DNA from: Kiritimatiellia bacterium | Lineage (GTDB): Bacteria > Verrucomicrobiota > Kiritimatiellia > RFP12 > UBA1067 | Reading direction: 5' to 3' | DNA length: 58,739 nucleotides | Assembly: GCA_017628025.1 (NCBI GenBank) | Contig: JAGBZX010000031.1 | Location: 1-58,739, forward strand | Shown here: in pieces, positions 49,469 to 57,912 of the stretch | How positions within the stretch are numbered: position 1 is the stretch's first letter | How the letters are laid out: each line of letters begins with the position of its first letter | Notes under the pieces: generated by a model | What the model was told of the DNA's origin: nothing | Database searches by the model: none | Seen by the model: the letters and a program-made list of their open reading frames with translations, nothing else | Made by a program: the position numbers and the translations under genes

Positions 49469-51133
49469 TTAGTCTGCGTCACCCATTGTCACACGCAAGA
49501 CTTCTTGTAATGATGTCATACCTGAAGCAACCTTTAGCATGCCGTCTTCGCGAAGAGTACGCATACCCATTGCTCTAGCACGCTCGCGCAGCACTGTTGC
49601 TGGCGCATGATCGAAAATAAGACGCTGAATCTCATCATCTACATTAAAGATTTCAAAAATGCCTTTACGCCCCTTGTAGCCTGACTTGCCACACTTGTCG
49701 CAACCAGCTCCGTGATATAGGCTCTCTGGCATTGTCTTAGAAATTTTGCCAAGCATCTTGAGCTCTCGCTCGGTTGGTTTGTAGTCTTCTTTGCATTGAG
49801 TACAAATAGAGCGCACTAGTCGCTGTGCCATAGCCGCTCTTAGAGCTGATGCAACAAGAAACGGCTTAACTCCGATATCTAATAAACGCGTAACTGCTGA
49901 TGGTGCATCATTAGTATGGAGTGTTGAAAACACCAAGTGACCAGTAAGCGCTGCTTCCATAGCAATGTCGGCAGTTTCGGCGTCACGAATTTCACCAATC
50001 ATCACGATATTCGGCGCCTGGCGAAGAATTGACCTCAATGCTGCGGAGAAGTCCAATCCTACATCTTTATTTACTTGAACCTGATTGATACCAGACATCT
50101 GATATTCTACAGGGTCTTCAACAGTAATAATCTTTTTGTCTGGCTTATTTATCTGACCAAGACAAGCATAAAGCGTCGTTGTTTTACCACTACCTGTTGG
50201 ACCTGTCACAAGCACAACTCCGTCTGGTAATTTAATAAGACGCTCAAATGTAGCCTGGTCGTCAGTTAAGAAGCCTAACTGTGGCAAGCCAAGAGCTAGG
50301 TTCGACTTATCGAGAATACGCATGACGATAGATTCGCCATGGTTTGTCGGAACAGAAGACACACGAAGGTCAAGATCTTTGCCTCCAACCGTAAGGCGAA
50401 TTCTGCCATCTTGTGGAACGCGCTTTTCAGAGATCTTCATCTTCGACATAATCTTAAAGCGCGAAATAAGAGCGCCCTGCAAGCGCTTAGGCGGCGAATC
50501 CATCTTACGCAGTGCACCGTCAATACGGTATCTAACGCGGAACTCCTTCTCCATAGGCTCGATATGAATATCTGAAGCCTTCATTTTAATTGCGTTAGTA
50601 ATAATAAGAGAAGCTAGTTTAATAACAGGCGCATCGTCACCAGTAGCATCATCGACACCTTCTATCTGGTCGCGCTGCTCAACATCAACAGGAGTCTCGT
50701 CAGCATAAAGCTTATTCATCGCGCCTTCTACTTCAGAACGCGGCGCAATTACCGCCTGAACATCGCGCCCATGAAGCACGAAGCGCAAAGAATCTATAGC
50801 GTCATAACCCATAGGGTCACTCAACGCTACAGTAATTGACTCTGCATCAGCTACAACAGGAACGACAGCATACTTACGGGCAATATCTGCCGGCATATCT
50901 TCTATAACGGCACGATCTATCGCATCGGGATTAATATGACAATATTTTAGCCCAAATTGCTCAGCTAATGTACCTAATACTTCGTCTTCTGAAATCGTAC
51001 CGCCAGCAACGAGAACATCTAATGTTGTTTCGTTCTCAGCCCTCATGGACTTTTCTGCGGCATCAACTTGCTCAGGGACTAAAAAGCCCCTTTCTAATAG
51101 AAGCTGGACTACATAGCCGTCGTTCGATGTCAT
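49469..51133 (-). CDS. pilB: Type IV pilus assembly ATPase PilB (GspE family), first copy
   Basis: This 554-residue ATPase extends type IV pili. MshEN-like N-terminal half, SDIHIEPMEKEFRVRYRIDG, VTGPTGSGKTTTLYACL, GEIRDAETADIAMEAALTGHLVFSTLHTND and the zinc motif CTQCKEDYKP...CDKCGKSGYKGRKGIFEIF are all present. It overlaps the clpX stop as ATGA. No pilin, PilC, PilM-Q or secretin gene is in the window. Confidence 0.92.
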   Translation of the reverse strand: MTSNDGYVVQLLLERGFLVPEQVDAAEKSMRAENETTLDVLVAGGTISEDEVLGTLAEQFGLKYCHINPDAIDRAVIEDMPADIARKYAVVPVVADAESITVALSDPMGYDAIDSLRFVLHGRDVQAVIAPRSEVEGAMNKLYADETPVDVEQRDQIEGVDDATGDDAPVIKLASLIITNAIKMKASDIHIEPMEKEFRVRYRIDGALRKMDSPPKRLQGALISRFKIMSKMKISEKRVPQDGRIRLTVGGKDLDLRVSSVPTNHGESIVMRILDKSNLALGLPQLGFLTDDQATFERLIKLPDGVVLVTGPTGSGKTTTLYACLGQINKPDKKIITVEDPVEYQMSGINQVQVNKDVGLDFSAALRSILRQAPNIVMIGEIRDAETADIAMEAALTGHLVFSTLHTNDAPSAVTRLLDIGVKPFLVASALRAAMAQRLVRSICTQCKEDYKPTERELKMLGKISKTMPESLYHGAGCDKCGKSGYKGRKGIFEIFNVDDEIQRLIFDHAPATVLRERARAMGMRTLREDGMLKVASGMTSLQEVLRVTMGDAD

Positions 51134-52401
51134 TTCTTAGACTCTCCCTTGACCATTTCAGCGGTTATTACAATCTTTTCGTTGCGACCAGAACCAGGAG
51201 CCTCATACATAATATCTGTCATTAGGCGTTCCATTTCAGCTCTTAGTGCACGCGCACCAGTACCAAGTTCAATTGCCCTTTCAGCAAGAGCATCAAGCGC
51301 TTCACTAGTAAACTCAAGTTGGACTCCGTCCATCTTAAGGAGTTTAGTATATTGCTTAACGAGTGAATTTTTGGGCTCTGTAAGAATATGAACTAGATCT
51401 TCCTTCGTAAGCTCATTCATAGCTGTAATTACAGGAAGTCTACCTATAAACTCTGGAATGAGACCAAATTTTACTAAGTCTTCTGGTCTAGCCTCAGAAA
51501 GGAGCGAAGACTTTTCTTTTGCTTCGGTGTTATCAGATTCTTCCGCTGTTCCACCAAAGCCAATTACCTTCTTACCGATTCTAGCCTTAACTATTTTATC
51601 AAGATCAACGAAAGCGCCACCACAAATAAACAATATATTCGACGTATCAACTTCAATATACTCTTGATCGGGATGTTTACGACCACCCTTTGGCGGAACG
51701 CGGCAAATAGAGCCCTCAATAATCTTTAAAAGAGTTTGCTGAACACCTTCGCCACCAACATCTCGCGTAATTGAAACATTATCAGTTTTTGACGCGATTT
51801 TATCAATCTCGTCAACGTAGATAATGCCGCGCTTAGCTAACTCAACATCGCCATTAGCATTTTGCAACAAATAACGCACTAGATTTTCTACGTCTTCACC
51901 GACATAGCCAGCTTGGGTAAGAACTGTAGCATCGCCAATAGCAAATGGCACACCTAGCATTTTAGCTAGCGACTTAGCTAAAAGCGTTTTGCCACTACCA
52001 GTGGGACCAACTAAAAGAATATTCGATTTTTCAATCTCAACATCTTCCAGACTACCGGCATAGCCAGCAGGAGCCGAAGCCTTTGTCTTTGACTTATCAG
52101 CTTGTTCTTGTACTTCTAATCGTCTATAGTGATTATGAACTGCTACTGCAAGAATCTTTTTAGTCTGATCTTGGCCTACTACATACTGATCAAGAAACTT
52201 TTTAATTTCCTTTGGCGTAGGTACGGGACCGAGTTTAACGGTCTTCTTTTGTTCTTTTTGAGAGAATTGATTATCTTTGAGTGTTTCGTGGATAAAATTT
52301 ATACAATCAGTACAAACATAACCTGGAGGCAATAAAATTGCCTCTTGGTTATTACGACCACAATAAGGACACTCGGGGCTTTTTGAAGATTTCTTAGCCA
52401 T
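51130..52401 (-). CDS. clpX: ClpX ATPase subunit of the ClpXP protease
   Basis: This 423-residue AAA+ unfoldase has the N-terminal zinc-binding domain (CPYCGRNN...CTDCINF), Walker A GPTGSGKTLLAKSLAK, Walker B IIYVDEIDKIASK, pore-loop region and the C-terminal GTGARALRAEMERLMTDIMYE (sensor 2). It feeds substrates to ClpP, encoded just upstream. AAGGCATAAG precedes the ATG at 52401; an earlier ATG at 52419 lies inside clpP. Confidence 0.96.
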   Translation of the reverse strand: MAKKSSKSPECPYCGRNNQEAILLPPGYVCTDCINFIHETLKDNQFSQKEQKKTVKLGPVPTPKEIKKFLDQYVVGQDQTKKILAVAVHNHYRRLEVQEQADKSKTKASAPAGYAGSLEDVEIEKSNILLVGPTGSGKTLLAKSLAKMLGVPFAIGDATVLTQAGYVGEDVENLVRYLLQNANGDVELAKRGIIYVDEIDKIASKTDNVSITRDVGGEGVQQTLLKIIEGSICRVPPKGGRKHPDQEYIEVDTSNILFICGGAFVDLDKIVKARIGKKVIGFGGTAEESDNTEAKEKSSLLSEARPEDLVKFGLIPEFIGRLPVITAMNELTKEDLVHILTEPKNSLVKQYTKLLKMDGVQLEFTSEALDALAERAIELGTGARALRAEMERLMTDIMYEAPGSGRNEKIVITAEMVKGESKK

Positions 52402-52402
52402 C

Positions 52403-52987
52403 TTATGCCTTAACAACATTATCTATAAGCCCCCACTTGCAAGCCTCTTCAGCACTCATAAAGTAGTCACGATCAGTGTCGCGAAGTACTTCATCAATAG
52501 GCTTACCAGAATGAGCTGAGAGTATCTCATTAAGTTTAGCTTTTAGTCTTAAGATTTCCTTAGCAGTAATCTCAATATCAGAAGCTTGACCTTGAGCGCC
52601 ACCGAGCGGTTGATGAATCATAATGCGTGCATTCGGCAACGAGAAACGACGCCCTTTTGCACCTGCAGTAAGAAGTATCGCCCCCATTGAAGCAGCCTGA
52701 CCAATGCAATAAGTTGCTACTGGGCACTTAACAAATTGCATCGTGTCGTAAATTGCTAATCCCGCTGTTACGCTACCGCCTGGCGAATTGATGTAAACAG
52801 ATATTTCTTTCTTTGAGTCTTGAGACTGAAGAAATAAAAGTTGCGCACAAATGGCATTGGCCATTTCATCATTAACCTCGCCAGAGATAAAAACTATGCG
52901 ATCAAGCAATAGGCGAGAGTATATATCATATGTGCGCTCGCCCTTGCCTGTCTGCTCAACTACGTAAGGAATCATGTAGTTTTTCAT
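52403..52987 (-). CDS. clpP: ClpP protease subunit
   Basis: This 194-residue serine protease has the catalytic Ser in [11 protein letters not shown], the His in MIHQPLGG and the Asp near DTDRDYFMS. The N-terminus ([27 protein letters not shown]) is typical of the family, with processing expected near the start. There is no clear ribosome site; the gene follows tig by six bases and may be coupled. Confidence 0.95.
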   Translation of the reverse strand: MKNYMIPYVVEQTGKGERTYDIYSRLLLDRIVFISGEVNDEMANAICAQLLFLQSQDSKKEISVYINSPGGSVTAGLAIYDTMQFVKCPVATYCIGQAASMGAILLTAGAKGRRFSLPNARIMIHQPLGGAQGQASDIEITAKEILRLKAKLNEILSAHSGKPIDEVLRDTDRDYFMSAEEACKWGLIDNVVKA

Positions 52988-52993
52988 AATTAA

Positions 52994-54175
52994 TTAGCTT
53001 TTAGCATTTTGAAGAATAAACTCAACAACCTTCATCGCACGCTCTTCAGGCTTGCACTCTAGCTTTTCCGCTTCCATAATTGCACTAGAAAGATAGAAGA
53101 AGCGAACATGCTTAATGGCACTTTCGCGAGCCTCCTTCTTAAACGCATCTTGCTCTTTTTCTAATTTTTGAACATCGAAGTTAGGACCTAACTTAGAAAG
53201 GAAATCCTTAATAAGCATGTCTGACTGCCTTTCTACCATAGAAAGCGGCACGTCAAAATCAGCCTTTTTAAGGAGCGCTTCAACCGCTTCATTCTCGCGG
53301 CGAGCCTTTTCATTTTCTACCGCCTGTTTTTCGAGCGATCCCCTGATGTCCTTAGTAAACTTCTCAAAGGATTCTGCTTTGAACTTCTCGGCTAAAGCAG
53401 CATCATCAGGAAGTACGCACTTACGAACTGCAAGAAGTTTAATATCGTAAAGCGCCTTCTTTCCAGCAAGAGCCTCAGGAGCGGCCTTCTTGTCAAACTT
53501 AGCTTTAACGCCAGCCTTTTCTTCGCCAACCTTCATGCCCTTAAGAGCATCAAGTATTTCAGGAAGGAAATCACCTTCGTTTACACGAAGCCAAAAGCCC
53601 TTTGCTCCGGCAACCATCTTCGCTTCAGGAGCTACCTCAAGGATATCCTTGCCGTCAATTGTGCCAGCATAGTCAATCTGAACATAATCGCCATTGGCAA
53701 CGGCATAGCCCTCTTCCGCCTCATCGTAGGAAGCGGCATATTCGCGGAACTTTTCAACTTGTGCCTTTACTTCTTCATCCTTGACCTCTGTGGGCTTAGA
53801 AGAAATCTTCAGGCCTTTATAAGTAGGAAGTTTAAATTCAGGCTCAAGATCAAGAATAATAGTAAATGCGCCGCCATTCGTATCACACGTAGGCTCACGA
53901 AGTTCTACCATCTCAACAACTTTAAGATTTTCTTCTTTAACCGCAGCAGGATAATTATTGCTTACCATGTGCTGAACAGACTCTAGAACGATCTCACGGG
54001 CATAGCTCTTGCGAACAACTTCAATTGGGGCCTTGCCTTTTCTAAAGCCGGAAATTTGAGCGTTCTTTAGGAACATTTTCTCAACGGCATTAATAGACTT
54101 TGTTGCCTCGGCAGCATCAAGAGTCACGTTTAATTCAATTCTGCATCCTTCTAACTTCTTTGTATTGGTCTTCAT
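52994..54175 (-). CDS. tig: Trigger factor chaperone (peptidyl-prolyl isomerase)
   Basis: This 393-residue ribosome-associated chaperone contains the ribosome-docking loop GFRKGKAP near residue 43, an FKBP-like central domain (GDYVQIDYAGTIDGKDI) and a long helical C-terminal domain. It is somewhat shorter than the E. coli protein (432). It heads the tig-clpP-clpX-pilB-pilT-pilB operon. AAGGAGAG precedes the ATG. Confidence 0.94.
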   Translation of the reverse strand: MKTNTKKLEGCRIELNVTLDAAEATKSINAVEKMFLKNAQISGFRKGKAPIEVVRKSYAREIVLESVQHMVSNNYPAAVKEENLKVVEMVELREPTCDTNGGAFTIILDLEPEFKLPTYKGLKISSKPTEVKDEEVKAQVEKFREYAASYDEAEEGYAVANGDYVQIDYAGTIDGKDILEVAPEAKMVAGAKGFWLRVNEGDFLPEILDALKGMKVGEEKAGVKAKFDKKAAPEALAGKKALYDIKLLAVRKCVLPDDAALAEKFKAESFEKFTKDIRGSLEKQAVENEKARRENEAVEALLKKADFDVPLSMVERQSDMLIKDFLSKLGPNFDVQKLEKEQDAFKKEARESAIKHVRFFYLSSAIMEAEKLECKPEERAMKVVEFILQNAKS

Positions 54176-54211
54176 TTCAGATATCTCTCCTTGTTTTCAA
54201 AAATCTTAAGT

Positions 54212-54220
54212 ATTTTATCA
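54212..54220 (-). promoter_or_regulatory. Extended -10 box (TGATAAAAT) of the tig operon
   Basis: TGATAAAAT lies 36 bases before the tig ATG with AAGGAGAG in between. It is a leadered variant of the shared box. Confidence 0.5.
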
Positions 54221-54243
54221 TAAAAATAGAGTGCCGTCTATGG

Positions 54244-56094
54244 TCAGAACTCTGACGCGTCACAGACAAGCGCATCCATAATATAGTCTTTTCGCTCTGG
54301 TGTATTTGCACCCATGTAGAATTTTATCGTCTTTTCGACTTCTATATCATCTGCGCAAGTAACCGGCGTAAGTCGCATATCAGGGCCAATGAAGTCTTTG
54401 AATTCTTTCGCATTCAATTCACCTAACCCCTTAAAGCGTGTTATTTCGCAATCCTTCCCACCTATCTTTTTAATGGCTTCTTCGCGCTCTGCATCAGTAA
54501 AACAATAATACTGTTGCTTGCGATTGCGAACTCTAAATAGAGGCGTTTCAAGTATAAAAACGCGTCCATCAAGAATAAGCTGACGGAAAAACCTCATAAA
54601 AAATGTCGTCAAAAGCATTCTAATGTGCAATCCGTCAACATCGGCATCTGTTGCGAAAATAATACGACCATAACGAAGGTTCTCTAAACTTTCTTCAATA
54701 TCTAACGTCTTGATAAGATTAAAAAACTCTTCGTTTCTATAAAGGACTTCTTTTGTAAGACCGCAAGTATTGAGTGGCTTACCCTTCAAGAAAAAGACAG
54801 CCTGATTAAGAGCGTCTCTAGCGTTATTAAGTGTACCCCCTGCCGAACGACCTTCTGTAAGGAAAATCATCGTCTGATCGCCTTCTGGCTTTCCAGTTTT
54901 CTTATCTACCTTAGAAAGCTTAAGATGATTTTTACAGTCTTTAAGTTGCGGCACTCTAACACTTACAGCTTGAGTGCGTTCGCGAGCTTGTTTTTTAATC
55001 GTATTTAATTGGCTGCGAATCTTTGAAGTCTCTTCGATTTTAGAGATAAGTTTATTCGTCTCATCAGGCGAGCGATGAAGAGCAGTAGATATCTCCTTTT
55101 TCATCTCATGAACGAGATCTGCTTTGATATCGTTCATTACGAGTTTAATCTTCGTCTGACTCTCAAATGTTGGATTAATAAGTTTAACAGCTACCGCTCC
55201 AATAAGCCCATCTCGAATATCGTCGCCATCAAAACGCTTTTTAGCATCAAATTCATTTAAAGCTTTAGTAAGTGCTTCCTTGAAAGCTGTAAGGTGCGTG
55301 CCTCCATCAGTAGTATATTGACCATTCACGAATGAATGATATTCTTCACCGAAGCGATTTGTATGAGTAAAGATTACTTCGAAATTTTTCGTCTTTAAAT
55401 GGAATGGCGCGTAAAGCTTTTCAAATTGAACTTCATCTGAAATTAAATCGCTTAGACCATTACGAGAGCAAATTGCCTTGCCGTTAAGATTTATCTGTAA
55501 ACCAGTATTTACATACGAATACATTCGCATACGCCTAACGACATGCTCCTCGCGCACTTTAAAACGCTTAAGAACTGTAGCGTCTGGTTTATAGCGCACA
55601 AAAGTACCATTAGGCTCACTAGTTGTACATTTACCTGTTTTTTGGGACACTAGGCGACCAGCTTCAAAATATGCTTGAGAGAATTTACCGTCTCTAACCG
55701 AACGAATCTCAAAAAACTCTGACAGAGCATTTACAGCCTTAGTGCCGACGCCATTCATACCTGCTGAAAACTGGAAGTTTTTTGTATCAAACTTAGCACC
55801 AGTATTCATCTTACTTACGCAATCGGCAACTTTATCGAGGGGGATACCTCGACCATAGTCACGTACAGAAGCCTCGCCACTATCATAGTTAACTGTAACA
55901 TCTATCTTTTTGCCGCAGCCCATTACAAATTCGTCTACGGCATTATCGATAACCTCTTTAAGAAGTATATAGATGCAGTCATGATACATGGCACCCGTGC
56001 CGGGTTCGCCTACGTACATACCAGGACGCAACCTAATGTGCGTTACCTGATCGAGCGTTACTATGCTTTCACTGCCGTAATTTTCTTCGGCCAT
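54244..56094 (-). CDS. parE: Type IIA DNA topoisomerase B subunit (ParE/GyrB-like)
   Basis: This 616-residue protein has the GHKL ATP-binding half (VIDNAVDEFVMG, VRDYGRGIPLD, GMNGVGTKAVNAL) and the TOPRIM half (LTEGRSAGG, FATDADVDGLHI, RFKGLGELNAKEF). Similarity is closest to the ParE-like subunits of Bacteroidota and PVC bacteria. The usual EGDSASG motif reads EGRSAGG: the catalytic Glu is kept but the following Asp is Arg. The partner A subunit is not in the window. Its ATG overlaps the rsfS stop (TAATG). The split into ParE or GyrB is uncertain. Confidence 0.87.
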   Translation of the reverse strand: MAEENYGSESIVTLDQVTHIRLRPGMYVGEPGTGAMYHDCIYILLKEVIDNAVDEFVMGCGKKIDVTVNYDSGEASVRDYGRGIPLDKVADCVSKMNTGAKFDTKNFQFSAGMNGVGTKAVNALSEFFEIRSVRDGKFSQAYFEAGRLVSQKTGKCTTSEPNGTFVRYKPDATVLKRFKVREEHVVRRMRMYSYVNTGLQINLNGKAICSRNGLSDLISDEVQFEKLYAPFHLKTKNFEVIFTHTNRFGEEYHSFVNGQYTTDGGTHLTAFKEALTKALNEFDAKKRFDGDDIRDGLIGAVAVKLINPTFESQTKIKLVMNDIKADLVHEMKKEISTALHRSPDETNKLISKIEETSKIRSQLNTIKKQARERTQAVSVRVPQLKDCKNHLKLSKVDKKTGKPEGDQTMIFLTEGRSAGGTLNNARDALNQAVFFLKGKPLNTCGLTKEVLYRNEEFFNLIKTLDIEESLENLRYGRIIFATDADVDGLHIRMLLTTFFMRFFRQLILDGRVFILETPLFRVRNRKQQYYCFTDAEREEAIKKIGGKDCEITRFKGLGELNAKEFKDFIGPDMRLTPVTCADDIEVEKTIKFYMGANTPERKDYIMDALVCDASEF

Positions 56095-56456
56095 TACGCA
56101 CGCCCCCCTGAGCGCGCGGCCTTAGACTTCTCTTGAAGAGAGAGCCAAATTTTCTCAAGAGCGTAATAAACACGAGCTTCTTCAGAAAAGACGTGTACAA
56201 CAACATCGACGTAATCAATAACCATCCAACCTGTATCAGGCTCACCTGATACACGGTAACTCATCACGCCTTGTGTCTTCATCGCTGCCTGAGCAGACGC
56301 AACCAATGCCTTGATATGAGGAGCGGCTGCGCCAGTTGCTACTACGAAATAATCCGCTAAAGGACTCTGACCGCGAACGTCATATGTTTTGACGGCGGCA
56401 CCCTTAGCCTGTTTAAGCGCCTTAGAAAGCGCCATTGCTTGTTGTCTTGGTGTCAT
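56094..56456 (-). CDS. rsfS: Ribosome silencing factor RsfS
   Basis: This 121-residue protein binds L14 of the large subunit and blocks subunit joining in starving cells. Typical signs are TYDVRGQSPLADYFVVATGAA, HIKALVASAQ, EPDTGWMVIDYVDVVVHVFSEEARVYYALE and the basic tail. I start at the ATG at 56456 (MTPRQQAM), which lies eight bases after a TGATATACT box; the longer frame reads into that promoter. No ribosome site is present. Confidence 0.92.
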   Translation of the reverse strand: MTPRQQAMALSKALKQAKGAAVKTYDVRGQSPLADYFVVATGAAAPHIKALVASAQAAMKTQGVMSYRVSGEPDTGWMVIDYVDVVVHVFSEEARVYYALEKIWLSLQEKSKAARSGGRA

Positions 56457-56464
56457 AATTGTGT

Positions 56465-56473
56465 AGTATATCA
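56465..56473 (-). promoter_or_regulatory. Extended -10 box (TGATATACT) of rsfS-parE
   Basis: TGATATACT ends 8 bases before the ATG at 56456 (gap ACACAATT, no ribosome site). The insertion sequence ends 47 bases further upstream. Confidence 0.6.
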
Positions 56474-56511
56474 TAAAAAACTGTTTATTACACACGTTTT
56501 TATACCCTCAA

Positions 56512-56520
56512 ATTGCTTAT
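56512..56520 (+). repeat. Target-site duplication, left (ATTGCTTAT)
   Basis: These nine bases are repeated exactly at 58297-58305, directly outside the ends of the insertion sequence. Confidence 0.88.
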
Positions 56521-56560
56521 GGGCGCATCCGCGTAATTCACCCAAACGCAAGTATCTGAG

Positions 56561-57835
56561 TTAGGATGCCTTCTGATAAAGATAGGTGAGTTCATCATTT
56601 GTATACCAAACATATGCCAATAAGAATGATGCAAAACCATCCTTTGACCAAAACTGACCTCTACGCTTAAATCGGTTTTGGTTCTGTGAACATTGCGATT
56701 CCATAGCTCCGCTTCCGATTGGAACACCCTCCTTTTTTGCTGTCCTGTAGTCCATATGATTCACATGACTCTTAAAATACTCTGACTCGCGCCGTACAAT
56801 ACCTTGCCTCTCATTATCTTCGATCTTCATCCTTTCTGCCTCTGCAATAGCATCCATAAGAGTTTTCGGCCCCCAGGTTTTAAGGTTTTTCAGCAGCCTG
56901 CGTAACCAGGCGTCTCGATCGTTCATCTGTGTCTGTCCAGGAAACAATGCCTCTGCAAGCGCGTGAAGATGTTGCGAGGCGTGATAGTAGTCAAGTTGCC
57001 CGACAGCAATGTTAGCAAACCTATCTTTGAACACACCCCAGAGATATACCCCGCCGTCCATTATGACATAAACCTTCGCGGCTCTATTCATGCCCATTCG
57101 CTCTGCTTCATCTTGCACTTTACGTCCAAAATCTACAGGAATTGTCTGTGCTGGAGTAGCATCGATGTGCTTGCTTATCAACAATCTGCGACCTTTGTTC
57201 TCCTCTGCCACTTACGAGAGGCGAAATATCACTGCTGACTTAATCTCATGCCATGCGACGCGCTCCTCAGAGCAAGCATTCTTCTTGCCCCATTTCAATT
57301 CTCGGTGTCTTGCCATCCAACCATCCATCATTATAATTAAGGTATCCTCTTTACTTGCTGCGTGGGTACTCATCTTCGGAAGCTATTGTGGTTTGCATGC
57401 GTCGCCCACTCTGCGCACCGTCGTCATCACTTTCTCGTCACTTAGATCACAACCCCATACACCACAAACTTTTGCCGCCTTCTCAAACGACCCGGTCTCG
57501 CATGCCGTCGTAACAATTTTACGTTCCAGTGCATGCGAGAGCGCCCCACGTTCCCCACGAAATAACTTATCTCGAAATGGAGTTTCCCATCCGCCCGTAG
57601 ACTTTCACTGTCCGCAAAGCACATAGATCTTCGCTTTACCGAGAGATGTGCCTATCTCCATTCTAATGCGCTTGGTTCGCCTAAGCCTTTTACCGTCTGA
57701 TCCCTCTGTCGGCATAGCATCTGCCATTTCTTGTAACTTTGTGGTTAATTCTGCCAGACCTCGTTCCATCGCCACCTTGCACACTTCTTTCTCGATGGTC
57801 TCTATCGTCTGTGAAGTGATGTCCATATAGCTCAT
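56561..57835 (-). pseudogene. ISKra4-family transposase, interrupted by three in-frame stop codons
   Basis: A single reading frame of about 425 codons from the ATG at 57835 (AAAGGAAG upstream) carries the DDE-type transposase: the first catalytic Asp in IIMMDGWMARHRE, VYVIMDGGVYLWGVF with the second, LDYYHASQHLHALAEALFPG and GSGAMESQC with the Glu. The frame is broken by TGA at 57605-57607, TAG at 57383-57385 and TAA at 57212-57214; all three lie in the same frame and no frameshift is needed. The gene ends at 56561, 40 bases inside the element. It is probably inactive unless helped in trans. Confidence 0.88.
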
Positions 57836-57849
57836 TTTTCTTCCTTTTC

Positions 57850-57890
57850 GGTATTGACATTGAATCATTTAGATGATACAATGTCATACC
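57850..57890. promoter_or_regulatory. Palindromic divergent promoter/operator of the insertion sequence
   Basis: An imperfect 19-base inverted repeat (GGTAT(T)GACATTGxATCAT arms) spans this site. On the plus strand TTGACA (57854-57859), a 17-base spacer and TACAAT (57877-57882, with a TGA extension) form a strong promoter for the gene at 57913. The minus strand has ATGACA, 17 bases and TTCAAT toward the transposase. A dimeric repressor could control both. Confidence 0.7.
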
Positions 57891-57912
57891 ATATTTCGGA
57901 GGTTTTGTATTT

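Noticed and set aside
57090..57626. 178-codon plus-strand gene inside the insertion sequence
   Set aside because: It is antisense to the transposase frame, which carries the recognisable motifs, and it has no family similarity.
56561..57835. Stop-codon recoding or selenocysteine in the transposase
   Set aside because: Three different stop types occur in the frame and no nearby recoding structure was seen; decay is simpler.
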